DNA of 64,000 bases from the NCBI GenBank assembly GCA_013368445.1, contig JAACJO010000002.1, forward strand, positions 248,001 through 312,000, read 5' to 3'. The DNA is from Leucocoprinus leucothites (lineage: Eukaryota; Basidiomycota; Agaricomycetes; Agaricales; Agaricaceae). Each line of letters opens with the position of its first letter. Positions within the stretch are counted from its first letter, which is position 1. Both the position numbers and the translations under genes were made by a program. Shown piece by piece: positions 12,115-22,540 of this stretch. The notes under the pieces are model-generated. The model was given only the letters and a program-made list of their open reading frames with translations. It was not told the DNA's origin and ran no database searches.

Positions 12115-12992
12115 TCAATTCACCCAATGGTCACAGAAGAACCCGGTTACGAAGGCGTATACCGCTTGATGGATAAGCTCCGGCACCGAATCCAGCACCA
12201 ACTGCGACCTGTTCCGATTCCTGTCAACACATCCGGGATGGCTAATCAAAAAAACTTCAGGGCACTCACAAAGGCACATTGTCCGCCATCTCTGCCCAGA
12301 ATGGACACTGATCCACTGATGAAGTGAAACTCAGGAACACGACATCGGAAAAGAGGCCCCTCACGCCATAATAGCTCATCAGACCTCTCACGCCACCGAG
12401 TACAACACCTTGACCGAAATATGCAGCCCATTTGGCCGCTGCGTTGACATTGCTACTGGGTTCGACGAGTTCACCGCTTTCGCTAGGTGGCTCTGTGAGA
12501 TTGGACGGCTCTGAGCCGCCTTCCTCCTCGTCGAGAAATGGCTCTTTCTCCTTTTCTTTGCCTTTGGATTTAGATTTCGAATTCGATAGTGTCGAATAAC
12601 GACCACCTCTGTGGAAGAACTCTTTGCGTCCAAACCCAAAAGTGTGCCTGAAGAACCGAAGAACTGATTCCCCGGGGACGCGTACGGCTGGTCGACCAGT
12701 GATGTACTGCTCGAGCGTTTGGGTGATGCTCATTCTGAAACGTTGCCAAGTTGTAGTCAGATAAAATCTACAACAGCATCACGGAAATGAAATCATTGAA
12801 TCATTCGACTCACGCAGTAATACCGATTAGCCCCGCCCCCAAGCCATACGCAAATGCTGGAGATCCGGAATGGGACAGTGGACGGTTCCTTTTGTCAATA
12901 TTGAACGTTCTGGCGTAGGGAGAAGGGTCTCGGATGGGTTCAACGAATATAGTGTAGGTTTCAGTGTAGTAGGGGCGAGAATCTAAGGACAT
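12115..12992 (-). CDS. Small membrane-associated protein of unknown function
   Basis: Exons 12992-12814, 12734-12270 and 12220-12115 give about 247 residues. It overlaps no other gene and runs convergently toward the J-protein gene with a 54-nt gap. Features: N-terminal Tyr-rich stretch, hydrophobic FAYGLGAGLIGIT near residue 50, a Lys/Glu/Ser low-complexity linker (SKSKSKGKEKEKEPFLDEEE), then KWAAYFGQGVVLGGVRGLMS and a C-terminal segment ending VYAFVTGFF. I recognise the C-terminal block (H-x-x-V-Y-A-x-V-T-G) from short unannotated agaricomycete proteins. The last intron was inferred from this block; without it the protein would end at DNVPL. Function unknown. Confidence 0.65.
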
Positions 12993-14635
12993 TGTTGTTT
13001 AGCTTGTAGAGAGAGATGCTAGCGGCGTCGGTTGTGATGTTATTGTTGGTTGGCTTTAGATGATAAGAGCTCAGAGCTTGGAAAACGAGAGGAGATCTCG
13101 GAATCAAATCGGTGGCGGAGAAGGACTTCCCATGATGTCACACTGAAACTTCGAGCTTGAGCTTCTATTTCGGGAACTTAATCCACTTAATAGTCGACAA
13201 CACAATTTACAAGAAGCAACTGTGCGTTTCGTAGTGTGCAAATCGACGGCCAGGATTCTGACAGTGACGCTTATCTCCGGTTATACTGATAGAATGCCGG
13301 ATGAGGCCAGTCTTTCACGCACCGGACTTATCATACTGTACCTTCGTCTCGACAGCAGATATCACGATCTAATTGGGTTCAATCAACTTCTGTGGGCAAA
13401 CGCGTGGAGATAAAGTTTGGTGTTGCATTACTTGTGGGGAAATGAGGACAAAGGAGTCGATGCATGAACGCTCGGGACCTGAATACAATGACAAGTCCGA
13501 CGACAGTAGTAGATGACTTCAGTCATCTGTTGGGGGCCCGACTATCAAAGTCTGACAAGGTACACTAGAGTGACATTCAGGAGCTAGCTTATGCAGACTC
13601 ATTTACTCCAGCGATCAAAAGATTTTCTCCTCAAAGTAGTTGATGGCCCGTACATGACGCCACTGCTGTGAGAATCACGAGGCAGAAACGTTGGATCCAT
13701 TTAGAATAATGCAGTAGTAGACTTACAACTGTCTGGGGAGGTGTCCAAAGCTAATTGTTTATGAGGAGATGTCATTATTGTGGAACGAAGAAGGCAGCCA
13801 TGACAACATAGTAGAGCGTCTCGAGCTTTGTTTTGATCCCGAGGAAAGAGCCTATTATCTAAAGACGATAAACAATGGGGCGTTTCTTCGTGATTGGAAG
13901 GCAGTGCCTGAGGCTTGATGGAGGGGCTGCAGGTTGATGGTGGCGGCACAGCAAGCATTTTAGACGGCCGTAAGATTCGGACGGAGGACTAGGTTAGCCT
14001 CAGGTGACCCTGCGTTGAACATTTCCAGGAGGTACGAATTCTTGCTCTTTTTTTGTCCATCAGAACGTCAATAGTGAGCGAACATAAATTCTAGTGTTAT
14101 ATGTGAAAGTCTCTTCTCATTCTCGACGATGCACAGTGTCGCCAGGAAGAGAAGGAGTCTTAGTGGTGTAGTGCTAGAAGACACAAGATGTCGTGGTATC
14201 AATGTTTGGACAATTACGTAAAGCATAGATTTGGGGGATCAAATTTCAAATGTTTGCTTTTGTACCAGTTGGCAAATTCGGTTTTCTTTCACGGCTCATT
14301 AAATCTGGCAGCACTCAGAATCAACAATGGCAGCTATCTGGACTACAGTCTTCTACCTTGAGCGGTGCTTTCGGCTTTGCTCATTCCTATTTCTCGAACA
14401 AGGTCGCAGACTGGCGACAAACGCACAAGGTCAAAAACAAGGGTAGCATTATCCTGGCCGTCTCCGCGAAGACGTGGCCCAGAGTACTTAAATATGCCTA
14501 CAGCAGCTCAGATATCATCCACCAAAGCACTCTTCCAACACAAAGTGAGTTCTCCCAACGCTAGAATCCTTCGTCCACTAAATACCACTGTTACACAGCC
14601 ACCATCTCGAGCCCTCAATTCCCTTCCTCAATACA
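12993..14635. other. Intergenic, 1.6 kb, nothing recognised
   Basis: Long spacer between a minus-strand gene and a plus-strand F-box gene, so it contains both promoters. Only short, low-quality reading frames are seen. No repeat or RNA gene was found. Confidence 0.4.
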
Positions 14636-16105
14636 ATGCCGCGCCCTCGCTTCCATATTTGCTACTTGCCGCCGAATGTCCTCTACGAAATATTCATGTT
14701 ATACTTGCAGACTCCCTCTAAAGGAATGGAGGGAAGCAAGAACGTACCTATGCTCACATTTTCACCTTCCACAACTTCTTCTCCCGTGACTCTCAGCCTC
14801 GTCAATCGACGGTGGCGCTCGATCGTCTTGCATTATCCCCAATTTTGGTCATCCATGTTTGTAGTTGGCCCACATCTGCTGCATGCAAACCTCGTAAAAC
14901 TTTGGCTTGTTCGATCCGGAAATCGACCGCTAGACCTCGCTTTCAATCAGAGTCTAGGGTTGTTTGCTCCGGCCGACCACATGCATGCCATGAACTATCT
15001 ACTCCATACGTTTATGAAGTATTCTGCACGCTGGAGGTCGATCAACTTCAATTTTCACGGACCGGTCGCACTTAGTCACCGGCTCGAGCATAGTGTTCTC
15101 TTCACCAGTACAAACCTCAAGCATCTACCCATGTTGAAAGCTGCCACAATTTTCGAAAGCGACGCCTGGCTAACGAATCCTGCGCTTCCTCGTATGTGGG
15201 CCTCCATTGTCCAGAATAGCCCCCAGTTGCGTACCGTTTGTGCCGGCGTTCCGGTCCTCTCAGCCTCCCTCTCCTCCTTCGACTGCCATTCTAGTCTTCT
15301 GTCCTTTTCCCTCGTCTTGCGGGTCCTCAGGGATTGTCCCAATCTCCGAGAGATTAGCGCGCGCCTTCGACCTCCTGTCGGTCCTGAAGAAGATGCTCCT
15401 CCTATTGTACACAGGAAACTGAAGGTCCTACGACTTCATAATTCGAAACCTGGGAAGCTTGTCGAGGCGGTGATTTCCCGTGTTACCCTTCCCAAGCTCA
15501 CAGAGCTCGACATGACTTTTGATAGTGGTCCAGAGCTGATTCGGTCGCTGCGCTATATGATTAAGCGGTCCGATTGCCGCCTCTTGTCCATCAACACACT
15601 CCCTTTTGATGGTGTAGAGACCGAGACGTTTAAACTCCTCTCTCTCGAGCAACTTGAATATCTCACCTCATTGGTCATCTGCCGAGCCCATGGTGACAGT
15701 CTTCTGGAGTGGTTAACCTTGCGGCCGCCGCACAAGCGTAATGCCTCTGCCGCAAAGATGAATTTACCTTACCTCAACAACCTGGAGTTTATTGGGCTCA
15801 CGGCTTCATTCGGTATCTTGGCGGAAATGCTTGCCTCAAGACCAAGAGCAAATATAGTTATCGAGACCCCATGGCATTTCGATGAACATCCTGGCTCTTC
15901 GAAGTGGGCGCGTTGGGTATTTGAACATCCTAGCCTGAAGTTCAAAAATCCATGCGGTTGTGTAGTGACTAATCCACAAAAGGCACAACCCTGGTATTCG
16001 GCTGGTGTAGACGAAGACACTTCTTGCCCCCAAACTGGATGTCGAGCACCTAGGTGCCGATACGAATCCAAGTCCTCGAGGCGCTACTCCAATGCGGCTC
16101 GTTAG
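14636..16105 (+). CDS. F-box protein, single exon
   Basis: A 489-residue intronless frame. The F-box is N-terminal (residues about 7-75): YLPPNVLYEIFMLYL, then LSLVNRRWRSIVLHYPQFWS, the C-terminal half typical of agaricomycete F-box proteins. The remainder is leucine-rich in the irregular LRR manner (LKVLRLHNS, LPKLTELDMTF, LEQLEYLTSLVI, LPYLNNLEFIGL). The C-terminus is Cys/Arg/Ser-rich (CPQTGCRAPRCRYESKSSRR). The expected role is Skp1-Cul1 substrate adaptor; the substrate is unknown. Same strand and same single-exon architecture as the next gene, but low residue identity by eye, so an old duplication at most. Confidence 0.82.
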   Translation: MPRPRFHICYLPPNVLYEIFMLYLQTPSKGMEGSKNVPMLTFSPSTTSSPVTLSLVNRRWRSIVLHYPQFWSSMFVVGPHLLHANLVKLWLVRSGNRPLDLAFNQSLGLFAPADHMHAMNYLLHTFMKYSARWRSINFNFHGPVALSHRLEHSVLFTSTNLKHLPMLKAATIFESDAWLTNPALPRMWASIVQNSPQLRTVCAGVPVLSASLSSFDCHSSLLSFSLVLRVLRDCPNLREISARLRPPVGPEEDAPPIVHRKLKVLRLHNSKPGKLVEAVISRVTLPKLTELDMTFDSGPELIRSLRYMIKRSDCRLLSINTLPFDGVETETFKLLSLEQLEYLTSLVICRAHGDSLLEWLTLRPPHKRNASAAKMNLPYLNNLEFIGLTASFGILAEMLASRPRANIVIETPWHFDEHPGSSKWARWVFEHPSLKFKNPCGCVVTNPQKAQPWYSAGVDEDTSCPQTGCRAPRCRYESKSSRRYSNAAR

Positions 16106-16789
16106 CATCACTTACAATATTTAACGTATAGTAATTGTACTACTCTCAGAAATATTCTACCATAGCCTTGTACCGTATCTTATAAACCAGTATACTATTG
16201 TTCAATTGAAGTTTACACCAACGGACAACAGCACTGCCTCCGCAGCGTGTATAAGATACTGAGAATTCAGGCTATTTGCCATAGCGAAACGTTGAAGGAG
16301 TAAGGCTAATGGAATCGTAAATTTCCATGGAGGACATTGGGACCCTAAGGCTTCCTCCAAGGGGCCGATGCTGCTGCTAATGCTACACAGCCGCAGGATC
16401 CTACTAAGTACTATACCAACCTTCTCAAATCTCCCTTTTGTTGGTCACGTAATCTGCATCATTTTTTGATGGGAGGTTCGGTACCGATTCAACACAAACA
16501 TTGACAATAGCTGCTCCAAAGCATCTTCCCTCTCTTGCACGTTCTAATCCGCCCGATCTCTCGTCTCACTGATGAGTGCCATAGTAACCTCTTCTACATT
16601 CCCATTGTATGTGTTATGTGATGTCTCGGTGGCTTCGGCTACTTTTGCTTTTGTCAGGATTGGCAGTGACTTTTCGACCACGGACTGCCACACAACCTGA
16701 GGGACAAAACACAATTAGACTGCAGGCTTAAATAACAGACAGTATGGGTTATTGCCGCCATAACCTATTGCTTCGTATTCTCTGCCGAC
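16106..16789. other. Intergenic spacer between F-box genes
   Basis: Terminator and promoter region between two plus-strand F-box genes. Nothing else recognised. Confidence 0.4.
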
Positions 16790-18442
16790 ATGGGGTACCG
16801 TTCAAGCGAACTATACTACTTTCCCAACCCACCTCAGCTTTCGTATCCTCCTAATGTCACCATCGACGACCTCCCGGCAGAGATTCTACGTCTCATTTTC
16901 AAAGCCTATCTCGATATCGAATATCATGGTGACTGGTCACAACCCACCGTCCGCCATTCCAAAGAGACATTCGCTTCGCCGTTACCCCTCACGCAGGTCT
17001 GTTACCGCTGGCGCAGGATCGCCGGCGAGTTCCCCGATTTATGGACGAGCATCTTCATTCTTGGCCCCGCCGTCAAACACATCGATCTTGTCAACCTGTG
17101 GATTGCCCGCTCAAACCTTCGCCCTTTGACCATCCAGTTCATTGAACGAAACTTTGGCAAACCAGAGGGAGAGATTAACAAGCTCACGTCGAGTTTACTA
17201 TGCAATCTGCTCTACAAATGGGGACCTTGGTGGCGCGATATAGACTTTGAGTTTTCCTCCAAAATTGTGGGAAACGGTGGGATGGTTCCCCCTTGCATAA
17301 ACGACAAGATACCAAACGAGTTGGATCTCACGTTACGCAAAGCCCGGATTATCGATCGCGAGGCTTGGAACAGAGCAGTGACAGAGAATATCTGGAGAGA
17401 AATTGTTCACTGTCCGACCCTAGAGCAGTTGGAGGTGGAAATATTAAATATTGGCCCTCCACACGCGAATTTAAAGGAGCTCAAGATCGAATACCCGGTT
17501 TCCTTTGAAACGATTTTTCGGTTTTTCGAAGCTTGTCCGGACCTCAGAAAACTGGAGGTCGGAATATGGGATCCTCAATGGCAGCACGCACATCACCGTT
17601 TCAAGTCAACTTCAATTATCACTAAATCCCTTCGCCATTTATCGATCGTCGACGATCTCGAATTTCGACCATCACCGATACCGATCATTGAGGCCCTCAC
17701 AGCCCATAATCTTGAGTATCTCGATATCGGTTACATTGACGCAGAACGCGCCCTGGAAACTTTTTCCGCGTTGCTTGCTTTCATCGACCGTTCAGGGTGT
17801 ACCCTGAAGACTCTACGGGGATTACCCATTCCGGTCTATATGAGTGAAGACCAGCTATCTCGAATCTTCTCTCTTCCACAGCTCTGCAAGCTCGAAGAGC
17901 TTCAAGTTTCGGGCGCTACACGTGCCTTCCACAGAGTCCTGACGGCACCCACACTCCCTTATTCCCAAACCGACTTCTCCATCGAGTCCTACGGGAAACC
18001 TGGAGTTCTTCCACATCTAAAGACCTTGGAGTGCACTTCAATGTGCCCCTCCGCTATGGAATTCTCGGACATGATCCTATCGAGAATGAACACATTGACA
18101 AAAATCGAGGCGCGCGGGAGCGCTCATCTTGCGAGTTTGCGCCTTTCTCCCCTCCTCTGGAGCCATCCGGACTTGACAGTGGAGTATAACAGGGCTACGG
18201 AAGAAGGTGAAAACGGGGAATTGATAAACATATGGTGTGACCGTATCCGGACGAAGGAGAGTTTGAAGTGTCATCAGGTCGACGATGCATGCTTTGATCC
18301 GGTTATCCAGCATTATAAGAATTCACGAAGGCCTCATATTAGCCATGATCCCATTTTTCAGGGTATCAGATGTCAAGGTTGTACGGTGGGAGATTGTTAT
18401 TACCTAGAGGGAACTGGTTGTATGGCAAATATAGAAAGTTGA
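16790..18442 (+). CDS. F-box/LRR-like protein, single exon
   Basis: A 550-residue intronless frame. The F-box is at about residues 24-85: VTIDDLPAEILRLIFKAYLD, then PLTQVCYRWRRIAGEFPDLW. Irregular leucine-rich repeats follow (ANLKELKIEYPVSFETIFRF, PDLRKLEVGIWD, LRHLSIVDDL, HNLEYLDIGYID, CKLEELQVSGAT, PHLKTLECTS). The C-terminus is Cys-rich (IRCQGCTVGDCYYLEGTGC), which could bind metal or form disulfides; this is only a visual note. Predicted SCF adaptor of unknown target. Confidence 0.85.
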   Translation: MGYRSSELYYFPNPPQLSYPPNVTIDDLPAEILRLIFKAYLDIEYHGDWSQPTVRHSKETFASPLPLTQVCYRWRRIAGEFPDLWTSIFILGPAVKHIDLVNLWIARSNLRPLTIQFIERNFGKPEGEINKLTSSLLCNLLYKWGPWWRDIDFEFSSKIVGNGGMVPPCINDKIPNELDLTLRKARIIDREAWNRAVTENIWREIVHCPTLEQLEVEILNIGPPHANLKELKIEYPVSFETIFRFFEACPDLRKLEVGIWDPQWQHAHHRFKSTSIITKSLRHLSIVDDLEFRPSPIPIIEALTAHNLEYLDIGYIDAERALETFSALLAFIDRSGCTLKTLRGLPIPVYMSEDQLSRIFSLPQLCKLEELQVSGATRAFHRVLTAPTLPYSQTDFSIESYGKPGVLPHLKTLECTSMCPSAMEFSDMILSRMNTLTKIEARGSAHLASLRLSPLLWSHPDLTVEYNRATEEGENGELINIWCDRIRTKESLKCHQVDDACFDPVIQHYKNSRRPHISHDPIFQGIRCQGCTVGDCYYLEGTGCMANIES

Positions 18443-18880
18443 AGTTGACTTTGAGATACTTCCATGTATGCGCCTTCATGGGGCAGCACGCTATGCCGTT
18501 TTATTCTGACATCGTGTAATATATACTTTATATTGAGATCACATGCTTTTACACCACTGGCATCCGTTCTCGCTATTGTCCTGCACGCTGTCATTGACAC
18601 TCATCTTTTCAGTGCGTCGACGTATCGAAGGAATCGAAGCTTTAATAGAATTCATGCCAGCCGGGAGGTGTCAACTCTGTCTCCAATTTTCAAAGATGTG
18701 ATAACTCATCTAGCCAGGAACCACAAACCTTACCCCTCGAAATCCTAAGAATACGTATATCACTCTCACAGTGGGGCATTCTGCCCGGAGTTGTACACTT
18801 ACGAGAGGCCAGGATAATTATCTGTCAAGAATCGGCCGCGACGTTTGTGATGTATCCTCTCTATTTCCCCTACATACCAG
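18443..18880. other. Intergenic spacer
   Basis: Region between an F-box gene and the secreted peptide gene. Nothing recognised apart from the TATA box listed next. Confidence 0.4.
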
Positions 18881-18886
18881 TATAAA
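18881..18886 (+). promoter_or_regulatory. TATA box of the secreted peptide gene
   Basis: TATAAA lies 41 nt upstream of the proposed start codon at 18927, a usual spacing for highly regulated fungal genes. Position and sequence are seen directly; use as a promoter is inferred. Confidence 0.55.
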
Positions 18887-18926
18887 GCCAAGACAATGTG
18901 GGGTAGATGAGTACTTAACATCCACA

Positions 18927-19217
18927 ATGCTCTTCGCTACTAAACACTCCTGCTTTGCTCTCGCACTTCTTTTCGTCTCAGCTACTCAAATCTCAGCCTT
19001 ACCACAACAGACTCTCCCCACCTGTGAGTTATCGTCGTCACTTACGCCCCTTGTATCAAGCTGACTTTATTGGATACATAGGTACCGACGCGAACGTGAG
19101 TCAAATACTCCAATCTTAATCGAAACCAGCTTGACCATAGAATGTGATCATTCATAGTGTAGAGACGTAAGGGGTCCAGGCTACCATTGCTGTGGCATCA
19201 TTGCGACTCTTCAATAG
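18927..19217 (+). CDS. Tiny secreted cysteine-rich protein with microexon
   Basis: Exons 18927-19023, 19082-19095 (only 14 nt) and 19158-19217 give a 56-residue precursor. All four splice sites are GT-AG with consistent phase and the frame stays open to the TAG at 19215. The signal peptide is clear: LALLFVSATQISALPQQ with a hydrophobic core and an A-L-P cleavage region near residue 24-26. The mature part has four cysteines in the pattern C-x4-C-x8-CC (TCTDANCRDVRGPGYHCCGI). Exon 2 carries the segment TDAN completing the first Cys codon. This looks like the small secreted proteins (effector-like or hydrophobin-unrelated) common in mushrooms. Function unknown; no similarity to hydrophobins, which have eight cysteines. 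Confidence 0.72.
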
Positions 19218-19606
19218 TAAGTTGATTTCGACGACGTTCATGATGGCCATGAGGCTCATTACGGACCTTCCACGATCCAAAGCTGCTTGCCTGTTGGTAC
19301 CTTTTGTTGAGGGCCAATACCTGCCCGAATAGTTGAGAACTTGAAAGGAGCTTTGTATGATGTCAGTGACTCGGAAAGTAAATAAAAAGCTAGTTATATC
19401 AGAGTCATAATATGAGCAATTTATAAAGTTGTGAAACGAGATACAAAATAGAAGGAGTGACAAGAGGGGCAGTAAGCTTCAAATAATTTCCTCTAACACC
19501 TTTTATTTGTCGAGGTAAGTAAACAGTCAAGGAGCGACCCAACCCTCTGAGCCAAAACGGAATAATGCGATTGAATCGTGTACATTAGATATCGTCTCAA
19601 ACGATC
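19218..19606. other. Convergent intergenic spacer
   Basis: 3' regions of the secreted-peptide gene (plus) and an F-box gene (minus). AT-rich toward 19400; nothing recognised. Confidence 0.4.
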
Positions 19607-21160
19607 TTATCCAGGGTTACGGCCAACAAAAACATGTCCATGATGTAAAATTTTCAAATTAAGCCCCTCATCAACGAGACGATTGAAGGTATTTATATCA
19701 GAGTCTTCCCAGTGCAACTCTGGAACGTGAACAATATCAAAAGTGAACTCCTCGATGCTATGACATCGTCGCTGCAAAGCCCGCGCCAGAAGGCTGCCAG
19801 TGCGAGGCCGGAGGACGGAGTAGTGGTAACTGTCGGGCAATAGGCACCCTTCAACGCGCATATATGACAAGTGGGGAAACACCAATGATCCCTCATCTTC
19901 ATCGCCCAGTCGGGTTAGAATATCCTCGAGGAATTGTACACTGCACCTCTCCAATATGATGGACCGAATTTGGGTATCTCGTCGGAGATGGTTAACGATT
20001 TGACGCTGGGGCCAAGATTCATAAGCAACTTCAACGAACTCGAGGACATTGAGCGTGAGCGGCAAGCGGTTGAAGAATTCAGGAATGTGTGACGGGAGTG
20101 ACTGGGAGTCTTCGGTAGATTGAACCCACCGGAGAGTATTTAGCGCCGGTGTATGAATATAAACTAAGAGATCGAGATTCCAGGACATGTAGATATCTTC
20201 AAAAGTGAATGTCCATTGAAGATATTCCAGACTGGGGAGGGTAATCGCGCCCGAAATTACTGAGACTTCGTAGTCTCCTTCTGGTTCTGAGGGTTCAGAA
20301 CATCGAAATTCCGTCAAGGCGGGGCACTCGACGAGAGCCTTCATACATATATCAATAGGAAGGTCGGTTAGTTCGAGAACGGTGAGCCTGTTGGATAAAT
20401 TGCCGGTATCAAGGTCCGGAATGAATCCTTCGAGGCGTAGGCGAGTAAGATGAGGACTGGACGGAAAGGAAAGTGTGTGAATGTCTTTCACTGATCCAAT
20501 TGAGAGGTCGACGAGTCCCGTTAATTTGGGAATGAGAGTTAACCACTTTTCACAGACGTAGTAGTCAAAGCGGAGACTACGAATGCGGTGACAATTCTCG
20601 AGCAAAATATTGTCAGTTTTTGGAGAAAAAAAGCAGTCAGAAGGCTGCAATATTCTGCCAAAACGATCGAACGCCATGTCAAGTGGCAGTCCACCGGACT
20701 TCTGGAAGCAAGCTTGGAGAAAGGCACTCCATTTTTCCGCGCGCCTTGGGCTCGGTATGTCACTAATTCGGATGGAACTCCACAGAATTGGAGTGGAATG
20801 TACGACCTGGCGCCAGTGCGATGAGACTGACCCGAGGACCAGATGGAAAGCAAATTTTACTTCGTCGCTCTGGATCGACCCCCGGGCGCCTCTGAAGAAA
20901 TCAGGGGCAGGGGATGTGTGTTGAAAGATATATGAAAGTGTTTCGGGTGGAAGTGCGCGCGTGGAAGATTGGACTGCATTCATACGCCGCAATAATGAGG
21001 CTTTGCTCTCGTGCAATTGCTGAATTTGATCTTCAATTCGACGCGTCTCTGTGAGGATATACGCGACTTCATCTTCAGGTGACTGAAGAGAAGAAGCAGC
21101 AATGGGGGTTTTGCCGATCTTTGTCTGATGACAGTACGGGCATGTTGTTGTCGAGGTCAT
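19607..21160 (-). CDS. F-box protein with N-terminal coiled coil
   Basis: A 517-residue intronless frame. The N-terminus has a CPYCHQTK motif (a possible half zinc knuckle) followed by a predicted coiled coil (ILTETRRIEDQIQQLHESKA, residues about 34-60), then the F-box ALPPETLSYIFQHTSP and LGSVSSHWRQVVHSTPILWS at about 70-130. The remainder is irregular LRR (HLTRLRLEGF, NRLTVLELTDLPI, LPSLEYLQWTFTF, LNVLEFVEVAY). The coiled coil plus F-box plus HWRQV-x-x-x-P-x-LW layout is the commonest agaricomycete F-box form. Same layout as the 59369-61264 gene. Confidence 0.87.
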   Translation of the reverse strand: MTSTTTCPYCHQTKIGKTPIAASSLQSPEDEVAYILTETRRIEDQIQQLHESKASLLRRMNAVQSSTRALPPETLSYIFQHTSPAPDFFRGARGSIQSDEVKFAFHLVLGSVSSHWRQVVHSTPILWSSIRISDIPSPRRAEKWSAFLQACFQKSGGLPLDMAFDRFGRILQPSDCFFSPKTDNILLENCHRIRSLRFDYYVCEKWLTLIPKLTGLVDLSIGSVKDIHTLSFPSSPHLTRLRLEGFIPDLDTGNLSNRLTVLELTDLPIDICMKALVECPALTEFRCSEPSEPEGDYEVSVISGAITLPSLEYLQWTFTFEDIYMSWNLDLLVYIHTPALNTLRWVQSTEDSQSLPSHIPEFFNRLPLTLNVLEFVEVAYESWPQRQIVNHLRRDTQIRSIILERCSVQFLEDILTRLGDEDEGSLVFPHLSYMRVEGCLLPDSYHYSVLRPRTGSLLARALQRRCHSIEEFTFDIVHVPELHWEDSDINTFNRLVDEGLNLKILHHGHVFVGRNPG

Positions 21161-22540
21161 GGTAATGATATAACGTGGGAGATTGACGGACGTTATATAC
21201 TAACAACAGGTTATCGGAAAAACGACCAAAAATAGCACATTTCATTGCACAGAGTCACATTTGTAATGTGTGACATTGGTTTGTTCTGTTGGCACGATGA
21301 ACCTGTAGCATCCCCGTTATTTTGTTCTCAGATTCGCACAGTAAGTAGCACAAGAAACTCTGACCCGTCGCTAATAATCGATGATCTATTACAAGTAAAT
21401 ATACCCACGTTCATAAGGGTGAAGATCCCCAGGAACGAGACTTGGGGTGAGAGTGCAGTGCTACTATCAACATATTCTAGGACCAACCCCGCGGCTGGTC
21501 ACCACTTTCTGCAAGATCCAGATCAACCGCCCACCAATATATCGCTTAACCACACTTGTGACCTTTGTTTATTCTAAAAAAGCGACTATGAACTTTACAA
21601 CAAGACTCAACTGTGTGATTTCAACGTTTTGACGCTCCGCCAAGGCAACTTTATTCTGACACAGAATGAATATGTGGGTATGATACTTATTACGACTGGT
21701 TGGTGAAAAGGACCCATACAGCGCATGAACTTCTTGTTCTCTGTTAGGAAGGATAAGCTGTGCAGTGGGAAGAGGAGGACGCTTCCTATTCCCGATTCTA
21801 GTCTACCTCCGTACATATGAAGTTTCGCGCCAGTTTTCCGTGCGGTCCGTTTAAGTGACCTCTCAGTGAAGAGTGACCCAAACAGATTAGAGGATACACG
21901 GCTTCAAAAGGCCTGGAGAGCAGTGGAGGTTCAGCTGGTCTGGGTAAGTTATCGATCAAGTACTATCCTCTACGCCACCTGAATAAGTAAAACATATACC
22001 GTGGTGTGGCGCCGTGACTATTCCAGCGCGCAACAATATAGTTTCGCTGGCGAGGTTGGGTAGTACCTCGGGCGTGCGCCGTCACCTTCGTTGATTAACA
22101 GATTTGGTAGTACCCCGTCGCTGAGGCGCTGCACAAATTGCATACTTGACTAATCCTTGACCTCTCATTATATGTATGTTGTATACGATTCCACTCAACA
22201 GGCGCAAGGGACCGTGACCCCGGGGCCCGTGTTTCTTCACTTGTGAATGCTATGGTGAAAAGCCACTCAGTGTAGTTCACAGAGACTCTGTTGGTTGTCA
22301 CGGTGATACTATGACGATATGTACATGACCAGCGGAAGTGATTTCAACAATCATCTTGGATTCATTTGAGTTTGACTGTGACTTCCCGGTAACTTCAGAA
22401 GAGAATGGTGTGATCTCTGATTCTCAACGCGGCATTTTGGGAGGAGATTTTGTCTATAAGAACAGCTTGAGGAATGTTGAGCTCATGGAAAGGTGTCTCA
22501 TCTGTTAGCAGAGTGTGACGTTACCGTCTCTTTGTTGAAT
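21161..22540. other. Intergenic, 1.4 kb, divergent promoters
   Basis: Upstream regions of a minus-strand F-box gene and a plus-strand membrane-protein gene. No gene, repeat or RNA was recognised. Confidence 0.4.

Noticed and set aside
12127..12327. Plus-strand frame downstream of the J protein
   Set aside because: Antisense to the last two exons of the small membrane-protein gene, which are better supported.
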